From: G965240365 sp965240365
GTDB lineage: Bacteria > Pseudomonadota > Gammaproteobacteria > Eutrophobiales > Eutrophobiaceae
Reading direction: 5' to 3'
NCBI GenBank assembly: GCA_965240365.1
Contig: OZ251218.1
Location: 1,488,001 to 1,552,000 of the forward strand
Length of the DNA stretch: 64,000 nt
The position numbers and the translations under genes are program-made. Positions 17,843 through 25,212 of this stretch are shown piece after piece (positions within the stretch are counted from its first letter, which is position 1; the number at the start of each line of letters is the position of its first letter). The notes under the pieces were generated by a model, which was not told where the DNA came from, made no database searches, and was given only the letters and a program-made list of their open reading frames with translations.

Positions 17843-18040
17843 TTAGTCCGGGGCAAAGTCATTCGGTATCTTGACAAAGATATAAATCGAATTCAGCAAC
17901 AGGTTGACAATGCCGACAGCCGCGATAATCGCGGGCGGATCGCCCCATTCCCCTATGATCACGCTGATAAACAGCAACAGGAACATCGAATTCAGAACCA
18001 ATAATGCCACTTTCATAAGGCCATACCTCAACGTATTCAA
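17843..18040 (-). CDS. Small two-helix membrane protein, unknown
   Basis: A 65-residue ORF with two clear hydrophobic helices (VALLVLNSMFLLLFISVIIG at about 11-30 and PAIIAAVGIVNLLLNSIYIF at about 36-55) and short polar ends. A second possible start is the internal Met at residue 9. No family recognised. It stands alone between the host-attachment-type gene and the FAS1 gene, with no overlap with other credible genes. Confidence 0.5.
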   Translation of the reverse strand: MNTLRYGLMKVALLVLNSMFLLLFISVIIGEWGDPPAIIAAVGIVNLLLNSIYIFVKIPNDFAPD

Positions 18041-18241
18041 TCATTCATATTGGCGGGGCCAAAACACCCCGGCCAACCCGCGGGCATAGTAACCCGGCGC
18101 GGCCGCGGTATAAACCCGCGCGGCGATCCGGCCGGATGATCAGGATTTGACCTGATTTATTCATTTCCTGCACGGATCCTTGACATCTCCCCCGGTAAAT
18201 TACGGGCTTCATTCAAGCTACGATTAATCGGAGATGTCATT

Positions 18242-18784
18242 ATGTCAATAAAAAACGATTTATGGCCTGTCAAATTCGGCCATTTTATGATGTTTAGTCT
18301 GGCGGCGGCGCTGCTGATGTTGAGCATGGCGGCCGGCGCCGGCAGTCATTCCGCCGGCGAGATGAGCAAAAAGGATATTGTCGATATTGCCGCCGGCAAT
18401 GATGATTTCAAGACCCTGGTTGCGGCGCTGAAGGCGGCCGGCCTGGTCAAGATCTTAAAGGGCAAGGGGCCTTTTACGGTCTTTGCGCCGACCGATGCGG
18501 CCTTTGACAAATTACCGGCCGGCACGGTCGAATCCCTGCTCAAACCTGAAAATATCGGGCAGTTAAAGGCCGTGCTGACTTATCATGTGGTCGCCGCCAG
18601 GGTCACGGCCAAAGAAGTGGTCAAGCTCGACCGCGCGACCACGGTCAACGGCGCGGACGTGAGTATTGCCGTGACAGGCAATACGGTAAAGATCAATGAT
18701 GCCAGCGTGGTGACACCGGATATCATGGCCAGCAACGGTGTCATCCATGTCATTGATACGGTCATCCTGCCGCCGGATTCGTGA
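18242..18784 (+). CDS. Secreted fasciclin (FAS1) domain protein
   Basis: An N-terminal signal peptide (FMMFSLAAALLMLSMAAGAG, cleavage near residue 36) is followed by one FAS1 domain (about 42-178). Hallmarks are FKTLVAALKAAGLVKILKGK, the H1 motif GPFTVFAPTDAAFDKLP, YHVVAARV and the H2 motif NGVIHVIDTVILPP. FAS1 domains mediate adhesion or bind small ligands. In bacteria single-domain FAS1 proteins are often stress- or light-induced, which would fit the MerR regulator 6 kb upstream, but no regulatory link is visible. A perfect terminator follows 41 bases after the stop, so it is probably monocistronic. Confidence 0.92.
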   Translation: MSIKNDLWPVKFGHFMMFSLAAALLMLSMAAGAGSHSAGEMSKKDIVDIAAGNDDFKTLVAALKAAGLVKILKGKGPFTVFAPTDAAFDKLPAGTVESLLKPENIGQLKAVLTYHVVAARVTAKEVVKLDRATTVNGADVSIAVTGNTVKINDASVVTPDIMASNGVIHVIDTVILPPDS

Positions 18785-18825
18785 TATTCCCCCAATCCGT
18801 TTTCTTCTCCTTAAAAACCTTACAC

Positions 18826-18851
18826 AGACCGGCGGCAGCCGGTCTTTTTTT
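18826..18851 (+). terminator. Rho-independent terminator of the FAS1 gene
   Basis: Perfect 8-bp stem AGACCGGC / GCCGGTCT with a GGCA loop, followed by a run of seven T. It is 41 bases past the FAS1 stop. Confidence 0.92.
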
Positions 18852-18870
18852 ATGCCTCTTTATAAAATCT

Positions 18871-18945
18871 GAGTGGGTAATGCAATAATTCTGGCATAAT
18901 TGATGACCAGTACAGAACGGAGGCGGCCTGCGGTCAGCAGGTAGG
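18871..18945 (+). repeat. Left copy of an inverted ~75-bp repeat bracketing the EIIC-EAL pair
   Basis: GAGTGGGTAATGCAATAATT followed by CTGGCATAATTGATG and the GGCGGCCTGC edge match, in reverse orientation, 25081-25154. The two copies lie on either side of the duplicated EIIC-EAL genes and their repeat blocks. Confidence 0.75.
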
Positions 18946-18959
18946 CCAAAATGACAACA

Positions 18960-19250
18960 GTTTCGTCATTCCAGCGAAAGCTCGCCTACAGGACGTAGGT
19001 GGTAGAGCGGCGTCTGGAACAAGCCGCCGAGGAATCCACGCCTGCCGGAGGCAGGTAGCGGGGTGGCAGGTAACTCAGCGGGGTCTGTTGGAATGAGGTA
19101 TTCAGATGGTCATTCCCGCTTATGCGGGAATGTATTGTATCAACCACTGGATTCCAGCTTTCGCTGGAATGACGAGGGGGTGTTGTTCCGGCTTTACATC
19201 ATTCCGGCCTGCCTGCCTTGATTAGTCTCACAGGTATTGAACCTGGACAA
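18960..19250. repeat. Dispersed hairpin repeats with a 48-bp insert and a second family
   Basis: The hairpin arm CATTCCAGCGAAAGCT is split from GGAATCC by a 48-bp element (18983-19030). A segment (ACGCCTGCCGGAGGCAGG to GAGGTATTCAGATGG, about 19038-19105) recurs at about 53681-53757. A normal hairpin copy and the directional motif GGTATTGAACCTGGACAA (about 19229-19247) follow. No gene. Confidence 0.8.
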
Positions 19251-19339
19251 AAACTTGCCGGTCTGAACCGGAATAGCTATACTTTATAGCCGGATTGAAC
19301 AATCGCAAACGACATAACCCGAATTCACAAACCTCTAAA

Positions 19340-19698
19340 ACCCAAACAATGGAAACCAGACCATGCCGCAGGCTAATAACCCTGACCCAGACTTAGTTCA
19401 ATCTCCGCAAAGTCAAGCTCAGTGGGCGTTTCCGGCCGCTCCCCAGGGGGGGGGGGGCGATGATTGCCGCGCGCCGTTGCCCGCCGTTTTCCTGGGCGCG
19501 CGTTTTGGGCCCCGGCCTGCCCGCCGCCCCGGCCCGGGCAGAGCGTTGCACGATTAGAAACACAATAACCACCGCCACTGAAGTCAATTGAGGCGCCATA
19601 TCCATAGCGGCCGGGCAGCCCGATTCCCGCGTTTCTCCCGAGCGGCCGGTTTGAGCTTAAGCCCGAACAATCCAATAAGCGACAAGTCTTAAACCCCT
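19340..19698 (+). promoter_or_regulatory. Duplicated leader with 12-G tract and short upstream ORF (copy 1)
   Basis: This stretch before the first EIIC-EAL gene is repeated before the second (21690-22041), with scattered substitutions. It has a homopolymer of 12 G (19446-19457), followed at once by a short ORF (19460-19591, 43 residues) beginning MIAARRCPPFS and sharing most codons with copy 2, and then the conserved tail CAATCCAATAAGCGACAAG-like sequence before the ATG. It may be an untranslated leader, a leader-peptide region or the relic of an older gene. Confidence 0.5.
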
Positions 19699-21663
19699 AT
19701 GAAAAGCGTGTTTAATACGGTTTTAATGGCCTACACCGAGGCCTTCATCTCTGTTATCCCCTATGTCATTTTGATGGCGACCGTCATATTGCTGTCCAAC
19801 ATTTTGCCGATCCTGAACATTGATATTCCGCTGCTAAACGCGGAGTCACTCCGGCTTGCCAGAACGGTGTTGGCCGAGTTTTTCTACTTTGTGCTGATGA
19901 TTGCCATCGCCTTTCAACTGGCCAAGCGTTATGCCATCAGCCAGACTGTTGTCATTTTTCAGTCCATCGCCATTTATATATGCACCGAGGCCCTGGCCCA
20001 TTCAGAAAGCGGCCTGAACGCGGTTTTAACAGCCAAATCGCCTTTTCTGGTATTAATTATCCCGTTCATCGTGGTGAAGGCCATCGGCTATTTAACACCC
20101 GCCGAAACGAGCTATCAGTATATAGGCGCCGAGTTGAACACCAGCTTCAGGCACATTTACAGCGGCATCATTAACTTTGTCCTGATTGTCAGCCTGCTCC
20201 TTATTTTGGAAGTATTGCTGGAATTGGTGACCGCCTCGGGGATGCTCAGGCTTGACCTGCCAAATGAAGCCTTATTTATTTTTCGCACATTTTTTGTCAA
20301 TCTTTTGTTTTGGTTCGGATTGCATGGCACTCATATTTATGACGCGATTTTTGGCGTTGATCACTATCTCATATATTTATTTCCGGAACTGACCTTTAAT
20401 GAGTTTTATAACATATTTGTGGTGTATGGCGGGGTTGGCGCGACCTTGTCTTTAATTATTGCCGTGCTTGTCGCGGGCAAAGATCAGCATGGCAAACGCA
20501 TTGCCAAACTCGCCTTGCCCTTTTCTATTTTTAACATTAACGAGGTGCTGGTATATGGCTTGCCGATCATCTTCAACCGCAAGCTGCTGGCGCCTTTTCT
20601 GCTGGTGCCGTTGGTGAATATCGCGGTGGCGTACGCCTTTTTATCGATTTTTGGCATTCAGATGGCGGTAACCAATATTTCCTGGATCACCCCTGTTTTT
20701 ATCAATAGCTATATTCTTGCGCAAGGCAATTTGGCGGCCCTGGCGCTGCAGGCTTTTCTGCTGACGCTGGGCGCCCTTATCTACATACCCTTTGTGAGAG
20801 GCTATACCCTTGAGCAATCTGAAAGTTATCAGAACAAACGCCTGAGTGAAGAGCTTAATGTGCCGATGCAGCTAAAAAGCGGCCAGGGTGTCGAGGCGCA
20901 AAAGGCGCAACGGTCCATCATTCAGGATAATCAAGAGGTCGATAAAACCATCGGCCTGCTGGAAACGGCCACCTTGCTGATCTACTACCAGCCCAAAGTG
21001 GATATTCGGCGGCGCGCCTGCCGCCAATTTGAGGCCCTGCTGCGCATACGCCTGACCGACGGCGAAGTCAAAGGGCCTTTTTTCCTGCCGCCGCTGGAAA
21101 AGGCCGGCCTGGAGCCCATCATTGATTTATGGGTGTGCCAGCAGGTGAACCGGCATCTGCATGAATGGAAGACAAGGCCCCTGCCCGAGATCAGCATCAA
21201 TCTGCACCCGGATACGCTGGCGCGCGCCGATGTGATAGAAGAAATTATCTCGATACACAAGGGCAATCCCGTTGGCTTTGAGGTTATTGAGCGGGGCCTG
21301 CTCAAAAGCGCGGCCACTCTGGAGAATATCAAACTGCTTAAGGCGAATGGCTTCAAGATCTTGATCGATGACTTTGGCACCGGCGTGTCGAGTATAGAAA
21401 ACCTGTGCCATATCCCCGTGGACACATTGAAGATTGATAAAAGCCTTGCGGATCTGATTTTAACGGACAAAGGCTACATTATTTGCAAGAACATTGTCAC
21501 TTTATGCCGGGATATGGGCTTTGATTTTGTCATTGAAGGGATAGAAAGCGAGGCGCAAATGCGGGCGGTGTCCAAACTGGGTATCCCCCTGGTGCAGGGC
21601 TTTTACTTCTCTCCGGCCATTACAAAAACAGAGGCCGAAACCTTTGAGCATGATATTCGCTAA
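19699..21663 (+). CDS. PTS EIIC (chitobiose/cellobiose type) fused to an EAL c-di-GMP phosphodiesterase, copy 1
   Basis: Residues 1-375 form a polytopic membrane domain like the EIIC permeases of the lactose/cellobiose/diacetylchitobiose family. The loop WFGLHGTH has H209, and FNINEVLVYGLPIIFNRKLL has E282, matching the sugar-contacting His and Glu known in ChbC. No EIIA or EIIB domain is attached. A linker (about 375-415) leads to an EAL domain (about 420-654) with the metal and substrate residues intact: E445 (EALLR), N in INLHPDTL, E528 (FEVIE), D557-D558 (DDFGTG), K578 (LKIDKS), E613 (IEGIE) and the final QGFYFSPA. The EAL should hydrolyse c-di-GMP to pGpG. I infer a sugar-gated signalling protein, because the EIIC part lacks PTS partners here. 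It neighbours a near-copy and lies 3.5-12 kb from genes for chitin-oligosaccharide use. Confidence 0.88.
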   Translation: MKSVFNTVLMAYTEAFISVIPYVILMATVILLSNILPILNIDIPLLNAESLRLARTVLAEFFYFVLMIAIAFQLAKRYAISQTVVIFQSIAIYICTEALAHSESGLNAVLTAKSPFLVLIIPFIVVKAIGYLTPAETSYQYIGAELNTSFRHIYSGIINFVLIVSLLLILEVLLELVTASGMLRLDLPNEALFIFRTFFVNLLFWFGLHGTHIYDAIFGVDHYLIYLFPELTFNEFYNIFVVYGGVGATLSLIIAVLVAGKDQHGKRIAKLALPFSIFNINEVLVYGLPIIFNRKLLAPFLLVPLVNIAVAYAFLSIFGIQMAVTNISWITPVFINSYILAQGNLAALALQAFLLTLGALIYIPFVRGYTLEQSESYQNKRLSEELNVPMQLKSGQGVEAQKAQRSIIQDNQEVDKTIGLLETATLLIYYQPKVDIRRRACRQFEALLRIRLTDGEVKGPFFLPPLEKAGLEPIIDLWVCQQVNRHLHEWKTRPLPEISINLHPDTLARADVIEEIISIHKGNPVGFEVIERGLLKSAATLENIKLLKANGFKILIDDFGTGVSSIENLCHIPVDTLKIDKSLADLILTDKGYIICKNIVTLCRDMGFDFVIEGIESEAQMRAVSKLGIPLVQGFYFSPAITKTEAETFEHDIR

Positions 21664-22041
21664 GCCTCTATGAACATGGCGATTAAACGGGCCTGCCTGC
21701 CGCAGGCTAACAACCCTGACTCAGGCACAGTCCAATCGCCGCAAAGTCAAGCCCAGTGGGCGTTTCCGGCCGCTCCTCAGGGGGGGGGGGGGGGGGGGCG
21801 ATGATTGTCGCGCGCCGTTGCCCGCCGTTTTCCCGGGCGCGCCTTTTGGGCCTCGCCCTGCCCGCCGCCCCGGCCAGGGCGGAGCGCTGCACGATCAGAG
21901 GCGCGATAATCACTCCCATTGAAGTCAATCAAGGCGCCATGTTTATAGCCGCCGGTCAGCCCGATACCCGTGTTGCTCAGGGGCGGCCGGTTTGAGTTTA
22001 AGCCCGCACAATCCAATAAGCGACAAGCCTTAGCGAACCCC
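21664..22041 (+). promoter_or_regulatory. Duplicated leader with 19-G tract and short upstream ORF (copy 2)
   Basis: Homologous to 19340-19698. The homopolymer is 19 G (21780-21798) against 12 in copy 1. The short ORF after it (21801-21995, 64 residues) keeps the frame of copy 1 for about 42 codons and then runs on because a TGA has become CAA. Poly-G tracts of this length are prone to slippage, so transcription or the frame across the tract could vary between cells. Confidence 0.55.
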
Positions 22042-24012
22042 ATGAAAAGCGCGTTTAATACCATCTTGACGGCCTACACCGAGGCCTTCATCTCTGTTAT
22101 TCCCTATGTCATTTTGATGGCGACCATCATCCTGCTGTCCAACATTTTGCCGATCCTGCCTATTGATATCCCGTTGTTGAACGCGGAGTCGCTCGGGCTT
22201 GCCAGAACGGTCCTGGCCGAGTTTTTCTTTTTTGTGCTGATGATCGCCATCGCCTTTCAACTGGCCAAGCGTTATGCCATCAGCCAGACTATTGTCATTT
22301 TTCAGTCCATCGCCATTTATATCTCCACCGAGGCCCTGGCCCATTCAGAAAGCGGCCTGGACGCGGTTTTATCGCCCAACTCGCCTTTTCTGGTGTTAAT
22401 TATCCCGTTCATCGTGGTGAAGACCACCGGTTATTTGACGCCTGCCGAAACGGGTTATCAGTATGGGGGCGCCGAGTTGCACACCAGCTTCAAGCATATT
22501 TACAGCGGCATAATCAGCTTTGTCCTGATTGTCGGCCTGCTCCTTGTTTTGGAAGAATTGCTGAAGTTGGCGACCGCCTCGGGGGCGCTCCGGCTTGAGA
22601 TATCAAATGAAGCCTTATTTCTTTTTCGCACGCTGTTTATCAGCCTTTTGTCCTGGTGCGGATTGCATGGCACCCATGTTTATGACGTGCTTTTCGGCAC
22701 GGATCTCTATGCCGAGTATTTATTCCCGGAACTGACCTACAAGCAATTTTATGACATATTTGCGGTGTTCGGCGGGGCCGGCGCGACCTTGTCTTTAATT
22801 ATTGCCGTGTTTATTGCGGGCAAAGATCAGCATGGCAAACGCATTGCCAAACTCGCCTTGCCCTTTGCTCTTTTTAACATTAACGAGGTGCTGGTGTATG
22901 GCCTGCCAATCATTTTCAACCGCAAGTTGCTGACGCCTTTTCTGCTGGTGCCGTTGGTGAATATCGTGGTGGCGTACACCTTTTTATCAATTTTCAAGAT
23001 TGAGATGACAGCGACCGATATTTCCTGGATCACCCCTGTTTTTATCAATAGCTATATTCTTGCGCAAGGCAATTTGGCGGCCCTGGCGTTGCAAGGTTTT
23101 TTGCTGATTCTGGGCGCCTTCATCTATATGCCCTATATCAGGCGTTATACCCTTGAACAATCTGACAGTTATCAAAAGAAACGTTTAAGCGAAGCGCTTA
23201 ATGTGCCGATGCGACTAAAAAGCGGCCAGGGTGTCGAGACGCAAAAGGCGCAACGGTCCATCATTCAGGATAATGAAGAGGTCGATAAGGCCATCAATCT
23301 GCTGGAAACGGCCACCTTGCTGATCTACTACCAGCCTAAGGTAAATGTCGGGCAGAGCGCCTGCCGCCAATTTGAGGCCCTGCTGCGCATACGCCTGAGC
23401 GACGGCGAAGTCAAAGGGCCTTTTTTCCTGCCGCCGCTGGAAAAGGCCGGCCTGGAACCCGTCATTGATTTATGGGTGTGTCAGCAAGTGGACAAGCACC
23501 TGCATGAATGGAAGACAAGGCCCCTGCCCGAGATCAGTATCAACCTGCACCCGGATACGCTGGCGCGCGCCGATGTGATAGACAAGATTATCTCGATACA
23601 CAAGGGTAATCCCGTTGGCTTTGAGGTTATTGAGCAGGGCTTGTTCAAAAATGCCGCCACTCTGGAAAATATCAAAAAGCTTAAAGCGCATGGCTTCAAG
23701 ATATTGATTGATGACTTTGGCACGGGCGTGTCGAGTATAGAAAACCTGTGCCATATCCCCTTGGACACATTGAAGATTGATAAAAGCCTTGCTGATCTGA
23801 TTTTGACGAAAAAGGGCTACATTATTTGCAAGCACATTGTTACTTTATGCAAGGATATGGGCTTTGATTGTGTCATTGAAGGGGTAGAAAACGAGGAGCA
23901 GATGCAGGCGGTGTCCAAGCTGGGTATTCCATTGGTGCAGGGTTTTTACTTCTCCCCGGCCATTACAAAAGCAGAGGCGGAAGTCTTTAAGCATGATGCC
24001 TGCTGTCCCTGA
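22042..24012 (+). CDS. PTS EIIC fused to an EAL c-di-GMP phosphodiesterase, copy 2
   Basis: A tandem paralogue of the gene at 19699, with the same 445-residue offset to the EAL Glu and the large majority of residues identical by eye. I start it at the ATG 22042, which aligns with the start of copy 1; the frame is open to 21970. The EIIC His (WCGLHGTH) and Glu (FNINEVLVYGLPII) are kept, and all EAL catalytic residues seen in copy 1 are present (EALLR, FEVIE, DDFGTG, LKIDKS, IEGVE). Differences gather in the membrane domain (for example IEMTATDI for IQMAVTNI, and residues 150-215) and at the C-terminus (KHDACCP for EHDIR), as expected if the two copies now sense different sugars or signals. It is followed by repeats with no gene. 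Confidence 0.88.
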   Translation: MKSAFNTILTAYTEAFISVIPYVILMATIILLSNILPILPIDIPLLNAESLGLARTVLAEFFFFVLMIAIAFQLAKRYAISQTIVIFQSIAIYISTEALAHSESGLDAVLSPNSPFLVLIIPFIVVKTTGYLTPAETGYQYGGAELHTSFKHIYSGIISFVLIVGLLLVLEELLKLATASGALRLEISNEALFLFRTLFISLLSWCGLHGTHVYDVLFGTDLYAEYLFPELTYKQFYDIFAVFGGAGATLSLIIAVFIAGKDQHGKRIAKLALPFALFNINEVLVYGLPIIFNRKLLTPFLLVPLVNIVVAYTFLSIFKIEMTATDISWITPVFINSYILAQGNLAALALQGFLLILGAFIYMPYIRRYTLEQSDSYQKKRLSEALNVPMRLKSGQGVETQKAQRSIIQDNEEVDKAINLLETATLLIYYQPKVNVGQSACRQFEALLRIRLSDGEVKGPFFLPPLEKAGLEPVIDLWVCQQVDKHLHEWKTRPLPEISINLHPDTLARADVIDKIISIHKGNPVGFEVIEQGLFKNAATLENIKKLKAHGFKILIDDFGTGVSSIENLCHIPLDTLKIDKSLADLILTKKGYIICKHIVTLCKDMGFDCVIEGVENEEQMQAVSKLGIPLVQGFYFSPAITKAEAEVFKHDACCP

Positions 24013-24039
24013 TGATAACAAAGGCGGAGAAATGGCAAG

Positions 24040-25080
24040 CGGCAGTCTGCCTGTTATCCGTCATTCCGGCCTGCCTGCGGCGGGCAGGGGGAATGTATGA
24101 CATAAACCACTGGATTCCTCGGCGGCCTGTTCCTGACGCCGCTCTACCACCTGCATCCATGCAGGCGAGCTATCGCCGGGCGGCTACGGGCTTCCTCGGC
24201 AGCCTGTTCCTGACGCTGCTCTACCACCTACATCCCTGTAGGCGTGCCCTCTCGCCGCATACAGGACATCCTGTCCATAAATGACGGCGGGGGCAATAGG
24301 CGTATTATGAGCGATATTAACGATGCCGTGGCCAGGATACCTGATGCCTTATTTTAGACAAGGTGACCCTGCATTCCTGCTAAAGCCCTGCCCGCAGCAG
24401 GCAGACAGGATGACGGAAAGCTAAAACAACACCCCGTTGTCATTCCAGCGAAAGCTGGAATCCAGGAGGGCGGGCCGGGATGTGATATGAGCGACAGTCC
24501 TGCCTGACTGTCATTCCCCCTGCCTGCTGCAGGCAGGGCTTACGCGGGAATGTATGACATAAACCACTGGATTCCAGCTTTCGCTGGGCGGCTACGGGCT
24601 TCCTCGGCAGCCTGTTCCTGACGCTGCTCTACCACCTACATCCCTGTAGGCGTGCCCTCTCACCGCATACAGGACTTCCTGTCCATAAATGACGGCGGGG
24701 GCAATAGGCGTATTATGAGCGATATTAACGATGCCGTGGCCAGGATACCTGATGCCTTATTTTAGACAAGGTGACCCTGCATTCCTGCTAAAGCCCTGCC
24801 TGCGGCAGGCAGACAGGATGACGGAAAGCTAAAACAACACCCCGTCGTCATTCCAGCGAAAGCTGGAATCCAGGAGGGCGGGCCGGGATGTGATATGAGC
24901 GACAGTCCTGCCTGACTGTCATTCCCGCTTACGCGGGAATGTATGACATAAACCACTGGATTCCAGCTTTCGCTGGAATGACGGCGGGGGCGATAGGCGT
25001 ATTATGAGTGATATTAACGATACCCTGGCCAGGATACCTGACGTCTTATTTTAGATGAGGTGACCCTGATAATACATTCC
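24040..25080. repeat. Three-part tandem of composite repeats holding nested inserts and empty sites
   Basis: Units start with GGCGTATTATGAGCGATATT at 24299, 24707 and 24996. The first unit is 408 bp, the second 289 bp; the 119-bp difference is exactly a 19-bp palindrome (24519-24537) plus a 100-bp element (24588-24687), both absent from the second unit. Upstream, one hairpin carries a 49-bp element in its left arm (24119-24167) and a 100-bp element in its right arm (24180-24279). Short ORFs here are by-products of the repeats. Confidence 0.9.
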
Positions 25081-25154
25081 GGCCTGCCTGTGGCAGGCAG
25101 GCCGCCTCTGTCCTGGCCATCAATTATGCCAGAATTATTGCATTACCCACTCGG
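25081..25154 (-). repeat. Right copy of the inverted ~75-bp repeat
   Basis: The reverse complement matches 18871-18945 (GAGTGGGTAATGCAATAATT then CTGGCATAATTGATG), with a palindrome CCTGCCTGTGGCAGGCAGG at its outer edge. It lies 58 bases past the stop side of the TonB receptor gene. Confidence 0.75.
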
Positions 25155-25212
25155 CTCTTAAAAGAAACACGGTTGCGCCTTATTTGCGCGCGCCGCATTT
25201 TTCAACCGTCCG

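Noticed and set aside
18180..18230. TTGACA-based sigma-70 promoter for FAS1
   Set aside because: TTGACA at 18180 has no acceptable -10 at the right spacing; the promoter could not be fixed.
24012..24284. 90-residue ORF after the second EIIC-EAL gene
   Set aside because: Runs through dispersed repeat DNA only.
24040..25080. CRISPR-like repeated structure
   Set aside because: Repeat spacing is irregular, repeats are nested and over 100 bp, and no unique spacers of constant length or cas genes are seen.
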